Positions 27,901 to 39,900 of a stretch of DNA of 64,000 bases are shown here, in pieces. The notes under the pieces were generated by a model. The model was not told the DNA's origin. It was given only the letters and a program-made list of their open reading frames with translations, and did no database searches. The DNA comes from Anthonomus grandis grandis (lineage: Eukaryota > Arthropoda > Insecta > Coleoptera > Curculionidae): assembly GCF_022605725.1 (NCBI RefSeq), contig NC_065557.1, positions 1,054,001 to 1,118,000 of the forward strand. The letters are read 5' to 3'. A program made the position numbers and the translations under genes. Numbering within the stretch: position 1 is the stretch's first letter; every line of letters begins with the position of its first letter.

Positions 27901-30900
27901 AATAAATTGTTCTGGATTCAGAATTAAATTCTCTGGAAATATTAATTTGGGTCCAAAGACATCTAACCAAAATTTACCAAGTTATCCAGAGTTAAACCAA
28001 GTAGTGAACCCTCAGGTCTATTAAACCGACTTTTTGTCCCTTAAATTCAAATTTCTCCAAAACTACTCAACATTTTTTAATGAAATAAATTGTTCTGGAC
28101 TCAGAATTAAATTCTCTGGAAATGTTGTTTTGGGTCCAAAAACGTCCAATCAAAATTTACCAAGTTATCCAAAGTTAAATCAAGTAGTAAACCCTGAGGT
28201 CTATTAAAGTGACTTTTTGTCCCTTAAACTAAAATTTCTTAAAAACTACTCAACATTTTTTAATGAAATAAATTGTTCTGGACTCAGAATTAAATCCTCT
28301 GGAAATGTTGTTTTGGGTCCAAAAACGTCCAATCAAAATTTACCAAGGTATCCAAAGTTAAATCAAGTAGTAAACCCTGAGGTCTATTAAAGTGACTTTT
28401 TGTCCCTTAAACTAAAATTTCTTAAAAACTACTCAACATTTTTTAATGAAATAAATTTCTCTGGATTCAAAATTAAATTCTCTGGAAATATTAATTTGAG
28501 TCCAAAAACATCCAACCAAAATTTACCAAGTTATCCAAAGTTAAACCAAGTAGTGGACCCTGAGGTCTATTAAACCGACTTTTTGTCCCTTAAACTCAAA
28601 TTTCTCAAAAACTACTCAACATTTTTTAATGAAATAAATTTCTCTGGATTCAGAATTAAATTCTCTGGAAGTATTAATTTGGGTCCAAAAACATCCAACC
28701 AAAATTTACCAAGTTATCCAGAGTTAAACCAAGTAGTGAACCCTGAGGTCTATTAAACCGACTTTTTGTCCCTTAAACTCAAATTTCTCAAAAACTACTC
28801 AACATTTTTTAATGAAATAAATTGTTCTGGACTCAGAATTAAATTCTCTGGAAATGTTGTTTTGGGTCCAAAAACGTCCAATCAAAATTTACCAAGTTAT
28901 CCAAAGTTAAATCAAGTAGTAAACCCTGAGGTCTATTAAAGTGACTTTTTGTCCCTTAAACTAAAATTTCTTAAAAACTACTCAACATTTTTTAATGAAA
29001 TAAATTGTTCTGGATTCAGAATTAAATTCTCTGGAAATATTAATTTGGGTCCAAAGACATCTAACCAAAATTTACCAAGTTATCCAGAGTTAAACCAAGT
29101 AGTGAACCCTCAGGTCTATTAAACCGACTTTTTGTCCCTTAAATTCAAATTTCTCCAAAACTACTCAACGTTTTTTAATGAAATAAATTTCTCTGGATTC
29201 AGAATTAAATTCTCTGGAAATATTAATTTGGGTCCAAAAACATATAACCAAAATTTACCAAGTTATCCAGAGTTAAACCAAGTAGTGAACCCTCAGGTCT
29301 ATTAAACCGACTTTTTGTCCCTTAAACTCAAATTTCTCCAAAACTACTCAACATTTTTTAATGAAATAAATTGTTCTGGACTCAGAATTCAATTCTCTGG
29401 AAATGTTGTTTTGGGTCCAAAAACGTCCAATCAAAATTTACCAAGTTATCCACAGTTCAACCAAGTAGAGGATCCTAGAGGTCCTTTAAACTCAATTTTC
29501 TCAGAAACGAATTAAAATATTTTAATGAAATAAATTGTTTTGCACTTAGAATTAAATTCTCTGGAAATTTTGTTTTGGGTCCAAAAACATCTAACCAAAA
29601 TTTACCAAGTTATCCAGAGTCAAACCAAGTAGTGAACCCTGAGGTCCATTAAACCTACTTCTTGTCCCTTAAACTCAAATTTCTCCAAAACTACTCAACA
29701 TTTTTTAATGAAATAAATTTCTCTGGATTCAGAATTAAATTCTCTGGAAATATTAATTTGGGTCCAAAAACATCTAACCAAAATTTACCAAGTTATCCAG
29801 AGTTAAACCAAGTAGTAAACCCTGAGGTCTATTAAACCGACTTTTTGTCCCTTAAACTCAAATTTCTCCAAAACTACTCAACATTTTTTAATGAAATAAA
29901 TTGCTCTGAATTCAGAATTAAATTCTGTGGAATTGCTAACCTGTTTTGAAAAATTGTACCATTTCAATAATACAATATATGAAAATTAGTACAAATAATA
30001 ATACAAAATATCCAAGAATTAGTACCCAAACGCCGAATATCAACATGCATAGTTTCTTCGTTAATTAAAAGGTCTTAAAACCTTTGTATGAATTTTCTGA
30101 AATATTTGTACAAAATGCATTAAAATTTGTGTATTATTTATTAATTATTAGTACAAAGGTCTTAGAAAATGTACAAGAATAAGCATGAAAACCATTAATT
30201 TTGGTTTAGTTCTTAAATATTGCACGTTTTCAATAGAACATTGTGTACATTTTTTTTAAACTAGTTAAAAATTATATTATTATTCCATTGAATGGTTGCT
30301 TCATATATATGTATATTGATTTTAAAGTACCTATTGTACATATTTTAGGGATTATTTGTACAGACTCTAAACCCTTAATAATATAATAAAATCTCTTCTT
30401 TGGTCTATTGTTAAAATATTGTACATTTAAAAAAAGAATATTTGTACAAAATGTCCTTAAATGAGTACACACGTCAAAGGGTCTGAAAACACTTGCTCAG
30501 TTTATTTACCCAAATTGTACAACTATTTTTAAAAAAACATTGGTACAAATTGTACTAAAATTAGTCCAAAAATTACATGTTGTTATCCTCCTTTAACTCT
30601 CAGCCCGAGACGAAAATCTAAATATGAAAATAATAAAAGTTCCAAAAGTAAACCGTGCCGGAAAAGCGCAATTTCCAGGCAGTAGCAGCGAAATTAAACG
30701 ATCGTTCAAGCGGAACACTAAAAGTGATTATTTTAGGACACTAAAGCACTCATAGTGCTTTTACTGGAAAACCTTTGATGACGAGGAAATTTAGCCGGTT
30801 ATTTATTCGAATCTAATAATAAACAAAGTGGCGCCGTATCAAAAAACAAACCGGAACAGATGGCCACTTTGTTTTAGTTACTTGTAACACACCGATACGG

Positions 30901-33900
30901 TTTTTCCGCAGTTCAGTGCGAGATGTACCTCGGAAAAGCGGATAATCTTTTAGGGTTAACTTTGGGTCTAATCGGGTGGTTTTGGGGTGCAAAAGCCTTC
31001 AAATGCCCCTCGGATAACGCACTCATGCAACCCCAACTGAGCGCCACTTTCGTAAGTTATTTTCTTTCAAGCGTGCGGCAAGTGGGCACTTATCGCATTA
31101 TTTTCTCAGTTAAACGGCTACTGGTACGAACACCTCTACATCAACACCCTCCTAAACGGTGAGGAGTGCTCGCATTATGAAATCGAATGCGTTTCGAACA
31201 GCACGTGCGTCCTCAGGCACGTCATCTGGAACTCTTATAATCTGGAATTGATCTGGAACGGCACTATTATTCAGGATAGCGATGGAGTACGGATGATTAT
31301 CGAGGAGAGAAGTTATAGTAACGTTTTTTTGAAATATGACAGTGATATGGTGCTTTTGTGGGCTTGCAGTGAGGAGGACGCCTCTATAACCGGTGAGAAT
31401 TTTTTTGTGAGGTTTGTTTATTTTTTTTTTGTAGAATTTGCCTCGATTTTTAAAAGGGTGGACGACGAGAGGGATGTTTACAACGTATGGGAGGACGCCA
31501 AAAAGGACATGAAGTATTTAGGGTTGGCGGACGAGTTTCCTGCGGGATGGTGGAAAAAAGTCGATACAGACCCTTGCACTAATAATGGAAATTATCCATG
31601 GAAAATGCATGTACCACTAATTTTCCTACATTTTGTACAAGTGTTCTTTTAAAAATGTACAACTTTGAGAAATAAATCGAGCAAGTGTTTTTAGACCGTT
31701 TGATTAATCAGGTATCCAGTGGGAATGCATGTGTACAAATTTAAAGACGTTTTGTACAATTAATATTCTCTTGCAAATGTACAATATTTCAACAATAGAT
31801 CAAGCAAACATTTAGGGAAATTCTTGCACTTGCAATGTAACCAACCAGTTTATTGTACAATATTCTGTTAAAATTGTACAATATTTGGCAAACGTTTTAA
31901 AATCAACATTTTTATGAGACAATCAAACAATACTATTAATGAAATTTTGAACTAGTTTAAAAAACTGTGTACAATTTTCCACTAAAAACAACCACAATTA
32001 CTGGTTTCTATAATAATAATTAATAAATAATGCATGTAATTTTAATTAATTTTGTACAAATATTTTATTAACATTGTACAAAAAAAATTCATGAAACCCT
32101 TGAAATAACGAAGAAACCAACCATGTCGATATTGGGCATTTTGGTACTAATCCTTGGATATTTTGTATAAATATTGCGTTAAAATGTACAATATTAGAAA
32201 CGATTGATGGAATACTAAAGTAATTTTTGTAATAATTTAAATACATATCGTACCATTGAAATTGTACTATTTTTCAAAGAAAAACCAAACAAGCCTCTTA
32301 TCTGGAATATCAATGAAACTATCCAATGGACTTTTAAGTAATATATGTACTAATTTTTGTACATAATTTCCCTTTAAGATCTTTGAAATTTACTTTCTTA
32401 TTACTTGGAAATTTCTTAAAAATGTACAATAATTTAGATAATAAATCAAAATTCATGGTTTTGTATTTATTATTGTACATTTTTCAAATTTGATCAATAA
32501 GCATGAATTTTGAAGTTGGTTTAATTATTAGTCCTAAAAATGATATATTTTTAAATGAATATTTGTACAAAATGTCTTTAAATGAGTACAATAATTATAT
32601 GCGTTTATCGTTGAGTTTTTTAATATTAGTGTCGCAGAATACCGTCTTAAGGGGACAAAATGTACTAGAATTAGTACAAATCTCACTTGAATTCATTTGA
32701 ATTTTTCCTAAATTTTGTAGGTTTTTAAAGAGTATTTAAAAACTACTAAAGTTAGTACAATGATTTTTTTCCCAATCCAACCGTTGCAGTAATAATGAAA
32801 CCAGTTCGAAATAAATTAAAAACTCAGGGTTTTTGTACAAATATTTCCTTAAAAATGTACAATGTACCAACGATGGATATTAAATGTAATTTTTGTGTTA
32901 CAATATTTCTAGAGTAAACCAAACAAAACTTTTAAGATTTTTTAGTCTAATAATGAAACTAAGCAATATAGAATTAAACGCTTTTGTACTAATTTTTGTA
33001 CAATGTTTAATTTTTTTGATATGTTAAAAATGTACAACATTTGGAAAATAATTCAAGCAAGAGCTTTAAGACGCTTAAATGGTTTAGGCAACTTTTGTAC
33101 TTTGGACAAGTGTTCAAATAAACTTGTACATATTTCAAAAATAAGCCAGAAATTTCAGTATTTTTAATAAATCTAACCATTTCGAAATTCTTGTACTAAA
33201 TTTTGTACAATTTACACATGTTAAAAATGGACTAACCCCTGTATTAATTGTACTGGTTTAAAGACATTTTGTACAAATGTTCTCTAAGCTATAAAGTACA
33301 ATATTTAATAACTTTACAATTATTAAACTTCATTAGGCATGGACATTATTTTTGTACCAATTTTAGTACAAATTTCACTAATGAAACCTTAGAAATGAAT
33401 CAATCAGAAATTTTGAGGCATTTACACTAATAATGAAAGCAGGCAATAAAAAACAAAAATTGTACTGATTTTAGTACAGTTTGCAAAATACCGTTTAAAA
33501 AGAAACAAAATTCAGGATATAACTCACTTAAATAATTCAAGTGAAATTTGAACAATAAAACCAATAATTTTGAAATGTTTGTTTTCTGTACTAAGTCTTG
33601 TACAATTTATACAAACTAATTTGAAAATTATATTTAGCAAGTGTTTTAAGATACTATTAATAAAAATATAGATCCAAATAATTGTACTAATTTAAACATA
33701 ATTTGTACTAATGTTCGCCTGGTATTTAACTAAGCAATGCTTTTAAATTAACACGGAAATCAACCTTTTTAAAATATAGGGTTTTTGTACAAATTTTAAA
33801 AGTGTACAAAATTTGGAAAATACGTGTACTAAATTTTGTACAAATTGAAACCAGGCATGTTGATATGCGGCGCTTTTGTACTAATTCTTGGATATTTGTA

Positions 33901-36900
33901 CCAATTTTGCCTCAAAAATGTACAATATTTAAAACGATCAATGAAATATTAATGTTCTTTTTGCACTAATGTTAATATGTATCGTACAAACGTTTAATTA
34001 AAATTGTACTAATTTTTCTGTACATACCTGGTTCTTAAAGGAGTAGGGCCAGGGCGTGACAACCCTTGCAGTAATAAAGAAACTAGGTCCGAATAAATTA
34101 AAAACTCAGGATTTTTGTACAAATATTTCCTTAAAAATGTACAATGTACTAACGATGGAAATTGAATGTAATTTTTGTACAATATTTAATTTTTTTGAAA
34201 TAATTCGAAAATAATTGAAGCACGAATTTTAAGACCCCTATAATGGAAAATTAGGTAATTTTAAGCAATTTTTGTACTTTGTACTTTGGTTTAAATAAAA
34301 TTGTGCATATTTCAAAAATAAGCCAGAAATTTCAGTATTTTTAATAAATCTAACCATTTCGAAATACTTGTACTAAATTTTGTACAATTTACACATGTTG
34401 AAAATGGACTACATTCAATAAAGACTTCCGGCAAGTACTTTAAGACATCACTAATAAAAACAAATAATGAAAAACGCCTGTATTAATTGTACTGATTAAA
34501 AGACATTTTGTACAAATGTTCTCTAAGCTATAAAGTACAATATTTAATAATTAAATCTAGACTGTCACGGCCTTTACAATTATTAAACTTTATTAGGGAT
34601 GGACATACTTTTTGTACCAATTTTAGTACAAATGTATCCTTAGAAATGACTCAATCAGAAATTTGGGGGCATTTACACTAATAATGAAAGCAGGCAATAA
34701 AAAACAAAAATTGTACTGATTTTAGTACAGTTTGCAAAATACCGTTTAAAAACAAACAAAATTCAGAATATAACTCACTTATATAATTCAAGTGAAATTT
34801 GAACAATAAACTCATCATTTGCAATATATGTTCCATTTTGTACTAAGTCTTGTACAATTTACACAAACTAATTTGAAAATTATATTTAGCAAGTGTTAAT
34901 GAAAATATAGATCCAATAACGCATGGAATAATTGTACTAATTTAAACATAATTTGTACTAATGTTCGCCTGGTATTTAACTAAAGCAATGCTTTTAAATT
35001 AACACGGAAATCAACCATTTCAAAATATAGGGTTTTTGTACAAATTTTAAGAGTACAACATCTGGGAAATACGTGTACTAAATTTTGTACAAATGTCTTC
35101 TTAGCTAAAAATGATAGTATAAGATAATTAGATTTAAACCTTTCCACTAACAACTGAACTCGAACAAATCAATTAAAAACTTTAAAGTGTTTACCCTTAT
35201 AATTAAACCAACCAATAGTAAAAAATTATTGTACTAACTTTAGTACTTTTTCACATTATATAAAATATCCTTTGGAAACCTACAAAATTTGGGAAAAATT
35301 CAAATGACATATAATTTAAATAAGATTTGTACTAATTTTAGTACATTATTGTAAAAATGTACAATATTTTAAAAGTAAATCAGGAAAGAGTTTTAAGGAG
35401 TTTTAAAGCAATAATATTAACCATTTAAAATGTTTGTTTTTGGTACTTATTCTTGTACAATTTACACAATAACCAGCAAGTGTAATTAACGAAAAACGCA
35501 TATAATTATTGTACTAATTTAAAGACATTTTGTACAAAGATTCATTTAAAAATGTACAATTTTTAGGATTTTTAAGACTAATAATTAAACCAACCTTCAA
35601 CTTCAAAATTCATGCTTATTGATCAAATTTGAAAAATGTACAATAAAAATAAATTTACCAAATTCTGTACAAAATGTGCTCCTGGCTAAAAAGTACAATC
35701 TAAAATATTAATCTTTTAAGACTTTTACCTGTCAAATTCTAGTACAATTTGCACAAACCAATCAATAATAGTATAGAAATAGTACCGAACTTATTGTACT
35801 AATTTAAGTACATTTTGTCCCTCTTAAAATACAATATGTAATAAACAGAGATACTTACGACACTTGTATGCAGCCCCGATGGCATCGCTGTCCATAGCAT
35901 GATGATATTCATATACCGATTGCCCTAAGAGATCTTCCGAGGTGTATCCTAGTACATCTAGCATACTAAAAAAAAAAGTACATATTTAAAATAGTACTTA
36001 TACACGGTGGGTTACGTACAATTCGTCATCGGCATGAGTAAACTTCATATCCAGACTGTGTTTAGTCAAAAAAGTCTGCCTGGGCAGCGGCGTATCGATA
36101 TTCGAGGGATGAGGGATGGGCTGCCCGATCGCCACCAAACAGCTCGATATCCTTCCCTTACTCTCCTCCTCGCTAATCGATTTATCTTTAATTATATGCC
36201 CCGTACAGTGGATAACCTGAAAGAGACCCAATTAAAAATAGACCACATCCAAGTTCCGAACCCTCCTCACTTTGAACGTGGCCGACTTCAAGTTGACCGA
36301 TCGTCCCTTACTAGTGAGGGTGCACTTCAAACGGATGAAAAAGGACTTGGGCACGTCCGAACCGCTCTTCGAGGCCAGAATGTCTTTGATCTCCTCGTGG
36401 TCGCACGGGTGACTGTACTCGAACACGTTCTGACCCATCAGATCGATCTGAAATCGAGTGTTTTTTTTTTTTTTTTGAATCCAAAGTCTGGAAAAACTGG
36501 ATGGTTTTAGTACCTGTGCGATTCCCAAGTAGTCGCTGACGTTCTCCGACAAGTAGACGAAGTCCCCCTCGGAGGAGATCACCACCAGGAACCCATCCAG
36601 GGATTTCAGGAATATCGGCTCCTCTTTGAGGTGTTTCGGGAGTTTTTCTTTTACGGGTAATACTGGAACTGGAAACGAACGATTATGTCCAATAGAGAAG
36701 AAGAAGACGAATGAGTAGAAGAGGAAGCAGAAGAAGAAGAAGAAGAAGAGAAATGAGTAAAAGAAAATGAAGATATTAACAAGTTTGTAAGTCCATAGAT
36801 GCTTACTCAATCCGATCATATCTCTGACCCTCAGGAACGAGATGGCCAACCGCATGACAGAAGCTTTATCCAGCTGGCCGACTTGGTCGGGGGCGATCGG

Positions 36901-39900
36901 TAGGGCGGTGCCCAGGTCGGCGAAAATCTCCGTTTCCCTGGATCTCCTGGATCGGGCGGCATCTCTGGACTTTTCCTTACGTTTCTCATTGTTCCTGAAA
37001 TGAATGGGAAACGGAATTCTGATCATTTTAAGTCCAAACACTATAGGGTTGTGTTTGTTAGTTTTTGAGATATTACGATTTTTGTTTATTGGGATTGTAC
37101 TGGTTTATACTGTTTTAGTAAACGCATTTTTGGTACCATGAAAGGAATGTGAAAACTTTTTTTTAAAAAATTAAAATTTTTCAAACGTCCCGGTACTCGT
37201 TTTCAGCTAATTTTTTCCTACAAATCCAATGATAAAAACAAATTTTTGGTACCCATAACGGTTCTCCCAAAATCAAAAAGCTTATTTAAAAATCAAATTA
37301 TTTTCATCGACATGGTACTCGTTTTCAACTATTTTTTTCCTACAAATTCAATGGTAAAAACAAATTGCTGGTACTACCTACGGTTTTTCCAAAATCAAAA
37401 AACTTTCTTAAGAATCAAAATTTTTCCATCGACATGGTACTCGTTTCCAGCTAATTTTGTCTCACAAATCCAATGGTGAAAACAGATTTTTGGTACCATC
37501 AACGGTTCTTCTAAAATCAAAAAACTTCTTTAAAAATAAAAATTTTTCCATCGACATGGTACCCATTTTCAGCTAATTTTTTCTTGCGAATCTAATGATG
37601 ACAACAAATTTTTGACACCACTAACGGTTCTCCCAAAATCAAAATTAACCTCTTAAAAAAAAAAAATTATTATTAATGAACCTTAGAAATTGCCTGGAAA
37701 ACACGAAAAATTGATTAAAACGCCACGGAAAACAATTCCAGGAAAGCCTGGAAAAGATGAAAAAAGCCTTAGATGCCTGGAATATAATTGCTATTACCTG
37801 AAGTGTATTAAAAAAATGCCTGAAATGGTTCAATAAGATTTAAATTGCCTGGAATAAGATAAAAAATTACGCTTAAAGATTAAAATTGCCAGGAAGTCAA
37901 GAAAAACGCCATGGAGAAATGTATTAAAGAAAATTTGAATATGAGGAATCTAGTTTAAAAATCAATATTTTGCCATCAATATGGTACTCGTTTTTGGCTA
38001 ATTTTGTCTCAGGAATGCCATGATAAAAACAGATTTTTGGTACCACCTATGGTTCTCTCAAAATCAAAAAAATGTATTAAAAATCAAGTTTTTCATCGAC
38101 ATGGTACTCGTTTTCAGATAATTTTTTCTTACGAATTCAATACTGAAAACAAAATTTTGGTACCATAAATGGTTCTCCAAAAAACCTATTTTTTTTTAAA
38201 GAATAAATTTTGTTATATCGACCTTGTACTCGTTTCCAGCTAGTTTTGTCTCAGGAATGCAACGGTGAAACCAGATTTTTGGTACCATCTATGGTTCTCT
38301 TAAAATCAAAAAACTTATTTAAAAATCAAAATTTTTTGTTCGACATGGTACTCGTTTTCAGCTCATTTTTTCTTACGAATTCAATGGTGAAAACAGAATT
38401 TTGGTACCATAAACGGTTCTCCAAAAAACCTCATTTTTTTTTTTAAATCAAATTTTTTATATCGACCTGGTACTCGTTTTCAGCTAATTTTGTCTCAGGA
38501 ATGCAACGGTGAAAACAGATTTTTGGTACCACCTATGGTTCTCTTAAGATCAAAAAACTTTTTTAAAAATCAAAATTTTTTCATCGACTTGGTACTCGTT
38601 TTCAGCTAATTTTTTCTTACGAATTCAATACTGAAAACAGAATTTTGGTACCATCAACGATTCTCCAAAAAACCTAATTTTTTTAAAAAAATAAATTTTG
38701 TTATATCGACCTGGTACTCGTTTTCAGCTAATTTTGTCTCAGGAATGCAACGGTGAAAACAGATTTTTGGTACCACCTATGGTTCTCTTAAAATCAAAAA
38801 ACTTTTTTAAAAATCAAAATTTTTTCATCGACATGGTACTCGTTTTCAGCTAATTTTTTCTTACGAATTTAATACTGAAAACAGAATTTTGGTACCATCA
38901 ACGGTTTTCCAAAAAACCTCATTTTTTTTTAAAAATCAAAATTTTTATATCGACCTGGTACTCGTTTTTAGCTAATTTTGTCTCAGGAATGCAACGGTGA
39001 AAACATATTTTTGGTACCACCTATGGTTCTCTTAAAATCAAAAAACTTTTTTAAAAATCAAAATTTTTTGTTCGACATGGTACTCGTTTTCAGCTAATTT
39101 TTTCTTACGAATTCAATACTGAAAACAGAATTTTGGTACCATCAACGGTTCTCCAAAAAACCTCATTTTTTTTTAAAAATCAAAATTTTTATATCGACCT
39201 GGTACTCGTTTTCAGCTAATTTTTCCTTACGAATGCAATAGTGAAAACAGATTTTTGGTACCACCTGTGGTTCTCTTAAGATCAAAAAACTTTTTTAAAA
39301 ATCAAAATTTTTTCATCGACTTGGTACTCGTTTTCAGCTAATTTTTTCTTACGAATTCAATACTGAAAACAGAATTTTGGTACCATCAACGATTCTCCAA
39401 AAAACCTAATTTTTTTAAAAAAATAAATTTTGTTATATCGACCTGGTACTCGTTTTCAGCTAATTTTGTCTCAGGAATGCAACGGTGAAAACAGATTTTT
39501 GGTACCACCTATGGTTCTCTTAAAATCAAAAAACTTTTTTAAAAATCAAAATTTTTTCATCGACATGGTACTCGTTTTCAGCTAATTTTTTCTTACGAAT
39601 TCAATGGTAAAAACACATTTTTGGTACCACCTACGCTTCTCTCAAAATCAAAAACCTTTATTGAAAATCAAAGTTTTTCCATCGACATGGTACTCGTTTT
39701 CAGCTAATTTTTTCTTACGAATTCAATGGTGAAAACAGAATTTTAGTACCATCAACGGTTCTCCCAAAAACCTATTTTTTTTAATAATCAAAATTTTTCT
39801 ACCGACTAAAACGGGTACCATTTTCATCTAATTTTTTACGAACGGAAATTTTTTAAAACGAATTTTCAGTACCATTAACCAATACTAAAAAACTCATTCA

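Larger units (their letters stand above)
29931..35850. repeat. TGTACA-rich degenerate repeat field in sima intron 7
   Basis: Dense, irregular occurrences of TTTTGTACAAAT, AATGTACAATATTT and TTAGTACA words, often as pairs TTTGTACTAATTTTTGTACA. It flanks the nested lipocalin (30923-31652) on both sides. Recognisable copies of longer segments include CTCAGG.TTTTTGTACAAAT at 32825 and 34107. No other gene was seen. Confidence 0.8.

Noticed and set aside
16725..29515. Many 60-93 residue ORFs with related sequence (such as NEINCSGLRIKFSGNVVLGP)
   Set aside because: They are the satellite B unit read in its open frame in each array. They lack consistent starts and stop within one or two units, and no gene family matches.
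36007..36510. 167-residue plus-strand ORF
   Set aside because: It is antisense to sima exons 4-6, where the minus strand gives clear PAS-domain coding with splice sites.
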